A stretch of 11,713 bases of DNA from Candidatus Acidiferrales bacterium (lineage in GTDB: Bacteria > Acidobacteriota > Terriglobia > Acidiferrales > UBA7541). The stretch covers positions 1-11,713 of the forward strand of contig JASHWB010000470.1 in the NCBI GenBank assembly GCA_030044295.1. The letters are read 5' to 3'. Under the pieces are notes generated by a model. It was not told where the DNA came from and did not search any database. It was given only the letters and a program-made list of their open reading frames with translations. A program made the translations under genes and the position numbers. Shown in pieces: positions 1-7,036 of this stretch. Positions within the stretch are counted from its first letter, which is position 1. Each line of letters starts with the position of its first letter.

Positions 1-140
1 CCGACCACGGACACTGATACGCAGCCGCTCCGGCTGAATTGGACTTCGGGCGCCCGTTCTTCGCCTTCAGTGCTGTGGCGGAGGATGCGGCGCCCGCACT
101 TTTTGGGGCGCGACTTTCGACGACTAAAGCGCTGCGATCT

Positions 141-150
141 GGAGGAGGAG
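141..150 (+). promoter_or_regulatory. Shine-Dalgarno site of the Tat-exported protein gene
   Basis: A purine run GGAGGAGGAG ends 7 bases before the ATG at 158. It decides the start: the next in-frame ATG, at 209, would give a more typical short Tat n-region but has no ribosome binding site in front of it. The 140 bases to the left hold no recognisable gene end. One plus-strand frame is open from the edge to about 168, but its translation looks like random arginine-rich sequence. Confidence 0.75.
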
Positions 151-157
151 AGCCGCC

Positions 158-1372
158 ATGGCACCTGATACGAACAACCGGGAATCCATCCCGCCGCACG
201 ACGACGATATGCAAACTGATCGCCGCAATTTCATGAAGTCCGCTGCCGCGGCTGGGCTGTTCGGCGCTGCGGGAGCCGTTTCGGCTCTTGGCCAGCCTGC
301 CCACGCGCAGGCTGCGCAGCAGACCAGCGCTGTCGAGCCGGATCTGAGGCCGCCCGCTGGCCTCTCTCCGCGCGGCATTCCCGATCTGCGCTTTCCCATG
401 TGCTACAAGGATTCGGTCCCTGCCGCCGTTCGCGTGATGACCGATTATTTCGCAGCGCTCAGCCAGCGCGACCTGCATGGCGTCGCCGACATGCTGCACT
501 TCCCTTTCGGCACGTTCGAGCGCACGGACGCCGTTGTGATTCAGACCGCCGACGATCTGCTCGCCCACGCACCGGCGTCGCTGAATATGACCTTGAATCC
601 CGCGCGCTTCACCGATCACGACGGCTACTTGCAGCCTGGCTGTTACGACGTTCTCGACGGCATCGAAATCTTCAACTCCAATCCCGTGGCCGTAAATCTG
701 GCGCTGAATTACAACCGCTTCAGTGCGGAGGGACACAAGCTGCTGCGCTGCCGGGGAATTTATTGCGTCACCGATAACGACGGGAAATGGGCCATCCAGG
801 CGATGTCCACGATATTCACGCCCGCGCAGATGATTCACGTCCCATACGAAGATAGCGCCGCGGCCGCGCGCCGCCTGCGCCAGGATCATTGCCTCGCCTA
901 CATGAATAACGACGAGAAAGGCGTCTGGGGGCCGATCCGCCAGCTCGGCGTGAACCTCAGCGTCAGCGGCGGGGGCCCAACGTGGGAGCTTGCGCCGCAA
1001 GGCAGCTACAAAGCGCTCGACGCCATTCGCGTGCAAGGTGTCAAGACGCGCTTAACAGCCACGAATTACACGCAGGAGATGCTGGATAACTTCCACACAG
1101 ATTTCGCGAAATACCACGCCATGTTCACGCCGCTCGGTCTCGGCAAATGGGGATGGGATATGGCCGATGCTGCGCCAGGAGGCCGAATCCTCCACGCCGA
1201 TCTCGAAAAAGTGCACGCGCTGCAGGGCGCGAGCCGCTACTCCACTTCCGGCGAATACATCAACGACAGCGTCGAGCTGGACGTCGTTACATACAAAGAT
1301 CGGCGCTGGGGCCTCGCCGGCCTCTTCGGCTACATGACCACGCACGACCGCGCGAATGACGTGCGTAGCTGA
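158..1372 (+). CDS. Tat-exported protein with two probable NTF2-like domains
   Basis: Function unknown; probably a secreted or periplasmic binding or enzyme-like protein of 404 residues. The N-terminus has a twin-arginine motif (DRRNFMK, residues 21-27), a small-residue hydrophobic stretch (28-45) and a likely cleavage site after AHA at about residue 50, so export of a folded protein through Tat is expected. Residues 88-222 look like an NTF2/SnoaL-like cone fold: a helix with DYFAALSQRDLHGVADML, then strands ending in DGKWAIQAMSTIF. Residues 230-395 show the same order again (helical start, then RYSTSGEYIND and RRWGLAGLFGY strands), suggesting a tandem NTF2 pair. NTF2-like folds cover isomerases, dehydratases and pure binding proteins, and no catalytic set was recognised. 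It converges on the next gene with a gap of 34 bp. The coding call is secure; the domain call is from pattern alone. Confidence 0.85.
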   Translation: MAPDTNNRESIPPHDDDMQTDRRNFMKSAAAAGLFGAAGAVSALGQPAHAQAAQQTSAVEPDLRPPAGLSPRGIPDLRFPMCYKDSVPAAVRVMTDYFAALSQRDLHGVADMLHFPFGTFERTDAVVIQTADDLLAHAPASLNMTLNPARFTDHDGYLQPGCYDVLDGIEIFNSNPVAVNLALNYNRFSAEGHKLLRCRGIYCVTDNDGKWAIQAMSTIFTPAQMIHVPYEDSAAAARRLRQDHCLAYMNNDEKGVWGPIRQLGVNLSVSGGGPTWELAPQGSYKALDAIRVQGVKTRLTATNYTQEMLDNFHTDFAKYHAMFTPLGLGKWGWDMADAAPGGRILHADLEKVHALQGASRYSTSGEYINDSVELDVVTYKDRRWGLAGLFGYMTTHDRANDVRS

Positions 1373-1406
1373 CGAAACTCAGCGGCATCAAGGGGAACAG
1401 CACTCG

Positions 1407-1877
1407 TCAAACACTCGATCCGCGGTACTTTAGGTTGCTGACTCCGCGGAATGATTTGATGGCTTGGCGAGCCTCTTCTTCCAGGTCTTCCCACGTCTCG
1501 CACCATTCGGTGACAACCTCAAATTCCCATGCCTCTTCGTTCCACCGCCCAATTGCCAATTCCACCAGGCGAGGACTCACGTAGGACGAACTCAAGTCGC
1601 GCAGAACCACGACTTCGAGATCAAGCATGTTGCACAGTTGTCGGGTGTAGGGACCTCCGGGCATCACCGGCTCATTCGCCGAGTCGTCCGCGATCGAGTT
1701 CCCGGATTGAGTCTCGCCGGCCAAACGCGCCGGCCCTGCGGGTTCCGCGCCTATTTGCATTATGTATCGCTCGATGACGCGCCGATCAAACGGCAACAGA
1801 AAGACCACGAAAAGAAGCACCATCAGCAAGAAGCCGACGATTTCGGAGTTAAATATGGATTGCGCGACGCTAGCCAT
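1407..1877 (-). CDS. Small single-helix membrane protein, unknown function
   Basis: Not recognised as a named family. From the ATG at 1877 the product is 156 residues: a short N-terminus, one hydrophobic helix (IVGFLLMVLLFVVFLLPF, about residues 13-30), a basic stretch (DRRVIERY), a low-complexity linker rich in Ala, Gly and Pro, and an acidic, tryptophan-rich C-terminal domain (WNEEAWEFEVVTEWCETWEDLEEEARQAI). It looks like a membrane-anchored protein with a soluble tail. A longer reading from a TTG at 1901 adds 8 residues, but that codon lies where transcription would start from the promoter candidate at 1903-1931, so the ATG is preferred. The ribosome binding site is weak. The gene is divergent from the basic/acidic protein at 2096 and convergent with the Tat protein. 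Confidence 0.7.
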   Translation of the reverse strand: MASVAQSIFNSEIVGFLLMVLLFVVFLLPFDRRVIERYIMQIGAEPAGPARLAGETQSGNSIADDSANEPVMPGGPYTRQLCNMLDLEVVVLRDLSSSYVSPRLVELAIGRWNEEAWEFEVVTEWCETWEDLEEEARQAIKSFRGVSNLKYRGSSV

Positions 1878-1902
1878 CTTACGCGACTCGACAGACGACA
1901 AG

Positions 1903-1931
1903 AGTATAACCCCGTGCCGTCACGATGATAA
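1903..1931 (-). promoter_or_regulatory. Sigma70-type promoter candidate for the small membrane protein
   Basis: Read on the minus strand, TTATCA (1926-1931, 4 of 6 to TTGACA) is followed after exactly 17 bases by TATACT (1903-1908, 5 of 6 to TATAAT). Transcription would begin near 1896, giving a leader of about 20 bases before the ATG at 1877 and excluding the TTG start at 1901. This is pattern matching only. Confidence 0.45.
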
Positions 1932-1974
1932 TTGGGCGAGTCACGGCAGCTTTGCCGCTTGAAACACCGGGTAG

Positions 1975-1994
1975 CGAGCTTGGACGAGCTTGCC
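1975..1994. repeat. Tandem 10-bp direct repeat (CGAGCTTG, two copies)
   Basis: CGAGCTTG occurs at 1975-1982 and again at 1985-1992, exactly 10 bp apart, so both copies face the same side of the helix. It lies between two divergent genes, where a regulator binding as a tandem dimer could act on either. No regulator family was recognised. Confidence 0.4.
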
Positions 1995-2001
1995 CGACGT
2001 C

Positions 2002-2050
2002 CTTATTTTCAACGATCGAGAAAGCTCAAACAGACCTAGAGCTTATTTTC
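2002..2050. repeat. Spaced 9-bp direct repeats (CTTATTTTC) around an inverted repeat
   Basis: CTTATTTTC is found at 2002-2010 and 2042-2050, exactly 40 bp apart (about four helical turns). Between and overlapping them lies an inverted repeat AAGCTC (2022-2027) / GAGCTT (2039-2044) with an 11-base loop. The stretch is more AT-rich than its surroundings and ends just upstream of the promoter candidate of the gene at 2096. It may be an operator or an upstream promoter element. Confidence 0.35.
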
Positions 2051-2059
2051 CCCGCTAAG

Positions 2060-2089
2060 TTGTAGCTGCGCTTCGGGCGGTGCTAGACT
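2060..2089 (+). promoter_or_regulatory. Extended -10 promoter candidate, possibly giving a leaderless mRNA
   Basis: TTGTAG (2060-2065) and TAGACT (2084-2089) are 18 bp apart. The -10 box is preceded by TGC, an extended -10 arrangement. A start site 7 bases downstream falls at 2096, the A of the ATG of the next gene. That gene has no Shine-Dalgarno sequence in the GACTCGATTC just before its ATG, which fits leaderless translation. The box matches are modest. Confidence 0.35.
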
Positions 2090-2095
2090 CGATTC

Positions 2096-2581
2096 ATGGC
2101 GAAACGCAAATCATCCCGCGCGAAAAATTCCAAATCATCAGCCAAAGCGAAGAAGAAACCGGCAGCGAAGGCCGCCCGGTCGAAGCGAGCTTCGGCGTCA
2201 AGAAAAGCTCCGGCGAGAAAATCCGCACGCGGCAAGCGGACACAGGCGCGGAAAGCGCCCAGCCGCAACAGACGATCCCGCGTACGCCCGGGCGTTGGAG
2301 AAAACGCGGGTGGAATCATGGTGCCGGCGCGCCCAAGATTCGGCCCTAATGCCGGCGGACAATCGGGAGACATCGAGAACCTGCGCGAAACCGCAACCGC
2401 GGATTCCGAGAGCGTTGAGGAACTCGCCGCCGAGGGTCAGGATTTCGAAGCTGAAATCGTTGACGCCGTGGAAGTCGCGCCCGACCCGGACGAGTCCGAG
2501 GTGAAAACCCGCGAAATTCCCGAAAACGACGTCCCCGGCGAATACGAAGACGACCAAAAGCCGGGCCGCTTCACGCGCTAG
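2096..2581 (+). CDS. Basic/acidic two-part low-complexity protein, histone H1-like N-terminus
   Basis: Not a named family that I can identify. The 161-residue product has two opposite halves. Residues 1-65 are Lys/Arg/Ala/Ser-rich with almost no hydrophobic residues (for example SAKAKKKPAAKAA), like the tails of histone H1-like and HU-extension proteins that bind DNA or RNA. Residues 66-91 form a Gly/Pro-rich linker containing two NAGG motifs. Residues 92-155 are strongly acidic (repeated E and D, such as VEVAPDPDESEV). The protein is probably largely disordered, and the acidic tail could mask or regulate the basic one. A nucleoid- or RNA-associated role is an inference. The gene converges on the SMP-30 gene with a 23-bp gap. 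The ATG was chosen for its position directly after the promoter candidate; there is no Shine-Dalgarno site. Confidence 0.7.
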   Translation: MAKRKSSRAKNSKSSAKAKKKPAAKAARSKRASASRKAPARKSARGKRTQARKAPSRNRRSRVRPGVGENAGGIMVPARPRFGPNAGGQSGDIENLRETATADSESVEELAAEGQDFEAEIVDAVEVAPDPDESEVKTREIPENDVPGEYEDDQKPGRFTR

Positions 2582-2604
2582 CGGCGTCCCGTGCGAGAGC
2601 GGCT

Positions 2605-3714
2605 CTATTTCGGGCGGCTCTTCGGGCCTTGCGCGATCATCTGAATGGAATAGACCTGTGCCGCGTTGGCGATCTGCTTGCCATTCGCGTCCACCGCGCC
2701 GCGCGCCAGGATGAACATCGTCTTCCGACCCGGCCCGCCGAACGAAATGCTGATCTCGTCGCGCGGCGAAGGAATCAGCCCCAGATATTTCCCGTCCGGC
2801 GCGAACACCTGCACGCCTGGGTTCGTGGACACGTACACTCTTCCGTCCGCGTCCACGGCGCTGCCGTCACCGTAAGTTCCCGCGGGCAGCTTCGCGAACT
2901 CGCGCTGGTTCGTGAGCGAACCATCCGGCTGCACGTCGAACACAGCGACGCTGTTGCCGTTCGTCACATAGAGCTTCTTTTCGTCGGGGCTCAGAATGAT
3001 GCCGTTGGTGCGCAGATTCTCTCCGTACTCCGTCACCACGCCCTTCGGACTAACGTAGTACAGGCCGCCCATGCTGAAATAGACGCCGCCGTTGCGCGCC
3101 GCCGTCAGATCGTTCATCACGCCGCCGATGCAATCGAGCGTGCCGTTCGAGTAGTGATCGGCCAGGATGCGCCGGTGCGGCGCAAGTTCTTCGATACGCG
3201 GATTCAGCCCGCGCTCCACGGCGAATATCGCTCCGTGCGCATTCACCGAAAGCGCGCCGCCGGTGTGCGTGTTCGTGTAGACGACGGTCGGGTTGCCATT
3301 CGCGTCGATCTTCACCACATCGCTGTTGTCGTTCTGCGCGATCAGCAGGCCACCGTCTTTCGTCGCGACGATTCCATCGCCGTTGTTGCCCTCCGCCTGC
3401 CACAGGAATTTCCAGCGCTGCCCGGCGGCGATCACGTCCGGAATTTCCGTCACGGTATATTCGCGTGGAGGCGGTCCGCTGGCCGGCCAGACAATCGGAC
3501 GCATTTTGCGCGGCGGATTTTTGCACCCAGCCAGCGCGGCATCGTAGCCGGGGTCAGCATTTGCCTGCAGCGATGGCGGAGGCGCGTTCGCCGGGACAGG
3601 CGGCAATGTTGGCGCCTGATCCGACGCCTGCCCAAACGCCGCGAGTGCTCCCAACGCGGCCAGCACACACGCGCCAATCATGAGACTTGCTTTCGGCCCC
3701 CAGTTCCGTCGCAT
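2605..3714 (-). CDS. Exported SMP-30/gluconolactonase-like beta-propeller protein
   Basis: A member of the SMP-30/gluconolactonase/LRE-like family, metal-dependent six-bladed propellers that hydrolyse sugar lactones or related esters; the substrate here is unknown. The product is 369 residues with a Sec signal peptide (basic MRRN, hydrophobic 11-28, cleavage near FGQA at 27-30) and a proline-rich spacer to about 85. The propeller spans about 95-360. Residues matching the family's metal ligands can be picked out: E109 (AEGN), N201 (GVMNDL), N238 (RTNGIILSPDEKKLYVTN) and D283 (YGDGSAVDADGRVYVST). By analogy these bind Ca2+ or Zn2+. The reading frame stays open upstream to 4173, but the ATG at 3714 is chosen because it is followed by the signal peptide and preceded by a strong Shine-Dalgarno site, whereas the extension overlaps the kinase gene. 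It lies 251 bp downstream of that gene on the same strand. Confidence 0.85.
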   Translation of the reverse strand: MRRNWGPKASLMIGACVLAALGALAAFGQASDQAPTLPPVPANAPPPSLQANADPGYDAALAGCKNPPRKMRPIVWPASGPPPREYTVTEIPDVIAAGQRWKFLWQAEGNNGDGIVATKDGGLLIAQNDNSDVVKIDANGNPTVVYTNTHTGGALSVNAHGAIFAVERGLNPRIEELAPHRRILADHYSNGTLDCIGGVMNDLTAARNGGVYFSMGGLYYVSPKGVVTEYGENLRTNGIILSPDEKKLYVTNGNSVAVFDVQPDGSLTNQREFAKLPAGTYGDGSAVDADGRVYVSTNPGVQVFAPDGKYLGLIPSPRDEISISFGGPGRKTMFILARGAVDANGKQIANAAQVYSIQMIAQGPKSRPK

Positions 3715-3718
3715 AAAG

Positions 3719-3725
3719 CCTCCTT
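3719..3725 (-). promoter_or_regulatory. Shine-Dalgarno site fixing the SMP-30 protein start
   Basis: On the minus strand AAGGAGG stands 4 bases before the ATG at 3714. It is a full match to the anti-Shine-Dalgarno core and settles the start far inside the longer open frame. Confidence 0.8.
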
Positions 3726-3735
3726 CGCCGCACAG

Positions 3736-3741
3736 CTTATA
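3736..3741 (-). promoter_or_regulatory. Possible -10 box for the SMP-30 protein gene
   Basis: TATAAG (minus strand, 5 of 6 to TATAAT) lies in the otherwise GC-rich 251-bp gap upstream of the gene. The only -35-like hexamer nearby is TTGGGG, 15 bp away, so the promoter is weakly supported. The rest of the gap up to 3965 holds no gene or terminator that I can defend. Confidence 0.25.
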
Positions 3742-3965
3742 AGTTCTAACGGAATTCCCCAACCTGCCGCGCCGGAGCATACCAAAAGCCATCCTTCCGC
3801 GCGAGCGCCACATTCGTTCGCTACCTGGGCCAGTTTGAATTGCGAGTCCTTGTGTCGGTCGAGGCAAATCGCGGGGTAGTTGCTTACCGGACGCATTTTC
3901 TGCGCGCGCGAAAAAGCTCGCCCGTCTCGCCAATCTACGCGATGGTTCGGCAACGAATGTTTCGG

Positions 3966-6314
3966 TCAGTCCGGGATGCCGATGCGTTTCACCAGCGCGT
4001 CGAAGCGCGGATCGCCGTGCAGATTGTCGAATGTTGGATGAAACTTGAAATAGGCCAGAAAGGACGTGCGTTCCTGAAACGCCTTTTCGAGCCACTCGAA
4101 TGCCGCGTCCTTTTCTCCAAGCCCCGCATAAATAGCGGCAATCCAAGTGGACGAGCGGCCATCCGGTTTCCAAGCCTCTTCAATTTGCCGAAGAACCTCA
4201 CGCGCTTCTTCGGTTTTGCCGATCTTCGCATAGGCCGCGCCTAAGTGCCCGAGCACTACAGTCACCCCACGAGCCTGGTTAGCCGCCTTCTCGCATACCC
4301 CGAGTGTCTCTTCGGCCTGACCTTCCCAGGCGTACGCAAGTGCGAGCGCAACGAGGCACGTCGTGTTGCGCGGATCGAATTCCAGGCTCTTTTTGAAATG
4401 AAAGATGGCCGAATCGAAACGTCTCGCAAAAGCATACGCGAGGCCCAGGTAAAAGTGCGCGGAGTCGGAAAATGGACCCAATTCCACGCCCCGTTTTGCG
4501 GCGGCGATCGCTTCATCAAACCGGCCGAGCGATGTATACACAAAATGAAGCTGGCCCCATGCCCATGCCGAGTCTGGATCCAGCTCCACGCCACGCCGCA
4601 TTTCCTTTTCTCCAGCGGCGAAATCCCAGCCGTAAAAGCGGATCATGCCCAAGCTGAGGTGCGCCTCGGCGAGGCTGTCGTCTAATGCAAGAGCTTTCTG
4701 CGCGGCCCATTGCGCCCGGGGCCGGGCCTCGGACGAAGGCGCGTAGCCCAGGACGTCTTGAAGCATGCACGCACCGGCTAACTCTGCGTACGCTGGAGCG
4801 TACTGTGGATCGATATCGAGGGCCCGCTCGCAAAGCGTAATCGCCCTGCTCACCGCTGTCGCATACGTCTTGTGTGTTGAGTGCCGCGCTTCGAGCACCA
4901 GCCGGAACGCTTCGTTGTTTTGCGTCGGGCGCTTGCGGAGTTTCTTTTTGTCCTCTCCGGTCAGTTCGAGGCGCAACTTCTCCGAGATTTCATTCGTTAG
5001 ATCGTCTTGCAGAGCCAGCAGGTCCGTCATCTTGCGGTTGTAACGTCCGCCCCACAATTGTGCCTGGTGAGCGACGTCGATAAGCTCCAGCGACACGATC
5101 AGATCGTCGCCGCGCTTTAGCAGCCGGCCCGCCAGCACCGCGCGAACTCCCAATTCCTTGCCGGCAGCCAGCGGATCCACTGATGGCCCGCGATAGCGGA
5201 AAGCCATCGTTCGCGGAATCACGCGAATTTTGCGAAGCTGCGCGAGCGTGTTGATTAGAGTCTCGGCTATTCCGTCGCTCAGATATTCCGTCTCGGGATC
5301 GCCGCTCCCATTTTCCAGCGGCAGAATCGCCAGCGAATCGATCGCACTTGCCTGCTTGCCGGAAGAGGGTTTGTCCTTCTTTACTGGTGGCGCCGATGGG
5401 CGTGGTGCGGCTTCCGAAACCAACGCGGGACGCAATGTCTCCGCGTCGCGTTTCACCCGCTTCAGGTCCGCCAGAATTCCCGAAGCGCTTTGATAGCGAA
5501 GCTCACGGTCCTTCTCGAGCGATTTGCGAATGACCTCTTCCATCCCTCTCGGCAGCCGAGGATTCCATTTCGACGCCGGTTCGGGTTCCTGCGCCAGGAT
5601 GGCGTGGAAGATTACTGCCGACGTGTTGCCGTCGAACGCCTGGCGGCCCGTGGCCATCTCGTAGATCACCGCTCCGAGGCTGAAAAGGTCCGTGCGCGCA
5701 TCCAGCTCTTCCCCCCGCGCCTGCTCGGGCGACATGTACACCACCGTGCCGACCGCCACGCCCGGGCTGGTGAGATGCGGATCGTAATCCTGCGTCGTTC
5801 CCTCGTGCGCCGCGAGCGCGCGGCTCTCGACCATCTGTTTGGCGAGCCCAAAATCGAGAATCTTCGCCTGCCCGCGCTCGGTGATAAAGATGTTCGCCGG
5901 CTTGATATCGCGATGGACGATCCCCTTGGCATGCGCTGCGCCCAGCGCATCAGCGATCTGCGCCGTAAACTCCAGCAACTGATCCACGGGAAGCGGCCGT
6001 CCGCCAATGCGCTGCTTCAGCGTTTCGCCTTCGAGCAATTCCATGGCGATGAAGCGCTGCCCCTCGTGTTCGCCAATTTCGTGGATCGTGCAGATGTTCG
6101 GGTGATTCAGCGCCGCCGCCGAACGCGCCTCGCGCAGAAACCGGTCGAGCGCCTGTTTGTCTCCAGATACTTCGGCGGGAAGAAATTTCAGCGCGACGGT
6201 TCGGCCGAGCGTAGCGTCTTCCGCCTTGTACACCACGCCCATGCCCCCGCCGCCGAGCTTATCGACGATCCGGTAATGCGAGATGGTTCTACCGATGAAT
6301 AACGTATCGCTCAA
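3966..6314 (-). CDS. Ser/Thr protein kinase with TolB-like and TPR domains, no membrane helix
   Basis: A 782-residue Hanks-type kinase fused to sensory or scaffold modules. The kinase domain spans about 14-290: glycine loop GGGGMG (21-26), lysine K43, helix-C glutamate E62, catalytic HRDIKPAN (134-141, base D136), DFG (154-156) and SPE (195-197). All key residues are present, so it should be active. A Pro/Lys-rich linker (295-325) leads to a TolB/FlgO-like domain (about 327-450: LAILPLENGSGDPETEYLSDG) of the type found in adenylate cyclase- and CadC-like TPR proteins. At least five TPR units follow (about 465-745). Related acidobacterial kinases often have a membrane helix after the kinase; none is visible here, so a cytosolic protein is inferred. 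The start is a TTG at 6314: an in-frame TAG lies two codons upstream, no ATG precedes the glycine loop, and the ribosome site is poor. Its targets are unknown. Confidence 0.9.
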   Translation of the reverse strand: MSDTLFIGRTISHYRIVDKLGGGGMGVVYKAEDATLGRTVALKFLPAEVSGDKQALDRFLREARSAAALNHPNICTIHEIGEHEGQRFIAMELLEGETLKQRIGGRPLPVDQLLEFTAQIADALGAAHAKGIVHRDIKPANIFITERGQAKILDFGLAKQMVESRALAAHEGTTQDYDPHLTSPGVAVGTVVYMSPEQARGEELDARTDLFSLGAVIYEMATGRQAFDGNTSAVIFHAILAQEPEPASKWNPRLPRGMEEVIRKSLEKDRELRYQSASGILADLKRVKRDAETLRPALVSEAAPRPSAPPVKKDKPSSGKQASAIDSLAILPLENGSGDPETEYLSDGIAETLINTLAQLRKIRVIPRTMAFRYRGPSVDPLAAGKELGVRAVLAGRLLKRGDDLIVSLELIDVAHQAQLWGGRYNRKMTDLLALQDDLTNEISEKLRLELTGEDKKKLRKRPTQNNEAFRLVLEARHSTHKTYATAVSRAITLCERALDIDPQYAPAYAELAGACMLQDVLGYAPSSEARPRAQWAAQKALALDDSLAEAHLSLGMIRFYGWDFAAGEKEMRRGVELDPDSAWAWGQLHFVYTSLGRFDEAIAAAKRGVELGPFSDSAHFYLGLAYAFARRFDSAIFHFKKSLEFDPRNTTCLVALALAYAWEGQAEETLGVCEKAANQARGVTVVLGHLGAAYAKIGKTEEAREVLRQIEEAWKPDGRSSTWIAAIYAGLGEKDAAFEWLEKAFQERTSFLAYFKFHPTFDNLHGDPRFDALVKRIGIPD

Positions 6315-6433
6315 AGCCTAGGAATGTTAGGCCGCGCGTAAACCCAAGTCAACGAGCTTCCCATACGTATTCCGCTGGATGCAGCGATCACCGCCGCTGC
6401 GCGCTTACGCTTCAGCGCAGGCCCTTGTGGAGT

Positions 6434-6451
6434 GCGGCAGCTTGCTGCCGC
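6434..6451. repeat. GC-rich perfect hairpin, REP-like intergenic element
   Basis: GCGGCAG (6434-6440), loop CTTG, CTGCCGC (6445-6451) form a perfect 7-bp stem. It sits in the 246-bp gene-free gap between the start of the kinase gene and the end of the DUF1232 gene. The surrounding text GTGGAGTGCGGCAGCTTG resembles, from memory, a dispersed repeat of acidobacterial genomes whose spurious translations read ECGSLLPLS. No T-run follows, so it is not a standard intrinsic terminator. The rest of the gap (6315-6560) holds nothing I can name. Confidence 0.5.
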
Positions 6452-6560
6452 TGTCTTTCGCCCCAAACTTGGCCGCAGACAGCAGGCTTGCTACGGTGCC
6501 TGCCGGTTCGAAACCGCGACATAACGCGTCCTGTAGTGGGGCGTCATGCTGTGTCTTTCC

Positions 6561-6944
6561 TTACCCCTTCCGTAAAAATCGCCAGGCCAGCCACGCGGAA
6601 AATCCCACCGCTGCGAGCCACAAACAGAGCAGCACAATTCCCCCAGCGCGGTTTTTCGGCAGATGGATGGCGCGTTCGGCGTGTTCGCGGTGCTCTCGCA
6701 GAATTTCGGCCGGGACCAGCTTGATCACCGCCAAGATACCGAGCGGCACCAAAATCACGTCATCGACGAATCCAACGATGGGAATAAAGTCCGGAATCAC
6801 GTCCAGCGGAGAAAGCGCGTACCCCGCAACCAGCAGCGCGAGCGTCTTTGTGTACCATGGGACGCGACGGTCACGCGCGATCAGCCCCACAGCGTACAGG
6901 TCGCGCCTCGCGTTCGACGCCCATCGCTTCAGCCGCGCGAACAT
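6561..6944 (-). CDS. DUF1232 (YkvA-like) membrane protein
   Basis: A 127-residue membrane protein with the DUF1232 hallmark YALSPLDVIPDFIPIVGFVD (42-61), a family also called YkvA whose function is unknown. A basic N-terminus (residues 1-30) is followed by hydrophobic segments at about 33-49, 54-77 and 101-122, so two or three helices are likely, and the protein ends in a basic tail (WRFLRKG). The ATG at 6944 is preceded by GGTGA, four bases away, a usable ribosome binding site. The gene is divergent from transketolase with 171 bp between the starts. The family is often found near unrelated metabolic genes, so no functional link is claimed. Confidence 0.88.
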   Translation of the reverse strand: MFARLKRWASNARRDLYAVGLIARDRRVPWYTKTLALLVAGYALSPLDVIPDFIPIVGFVDDVILVPLGILAVIKLVPAEILREHREHAERAIHLPKNRAGGIVLLCLWLAAVGFSAWLAWRFLRKG

Positions 6945-7036
6945 TTCGTCACCGCTGGCACTCTTCCAATTGGACTCCTAAATTCGCTCGCCCGCATCCA
7001 ATCCCACCAGGGAATCCTATTCGCGGATTTTTCCCC

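Noticed and set aside
1..157. Plus-strand frame open from the left edge to about 168, and a 65-codon frame from 39
   Set aside because: The translations are arginine/serine/proline-rich without any family feature, and the strong Shine-Dalgarno site at 141-150 lies within. More likely an intergenic or upstream region.
2596..2606. AGAGC G GCTCT palindrome between convergent genes as a terminator
   Set aside because: The stem is only 4-5 bp, overlaps the SMP-30 stop codon and has no T-run on either side.
3678..3953. 91-codon minus-strand frame between the kinase and SMP-30 genes
   Set aside because: It overlaps the SMP-30 start in another frame, has no ribosome site and no recognisable composition.
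3715..4173. N-terminal extension of the SMP-30 reading frame
   Set aside because: It overlaps the kinase 3' end and reads as arginine-rich non-coding sequence; the signal peptide and AAGGAGG place the start at 3714.
6965..6974. Perfect 10-bp palindrome TCCAATTGGA between the DUF1232 gene and transketolase
   Set aside because: A 10-bp palindrome is expected by chance in a window of this size, and nothing links it to a promoter.
6379..6981. 200-codon plus-strand frame across the hairpin repeat
   Set aside because: It is antisense to the well-supported DUF1232 gene, and its first part is the translation of the repeat.
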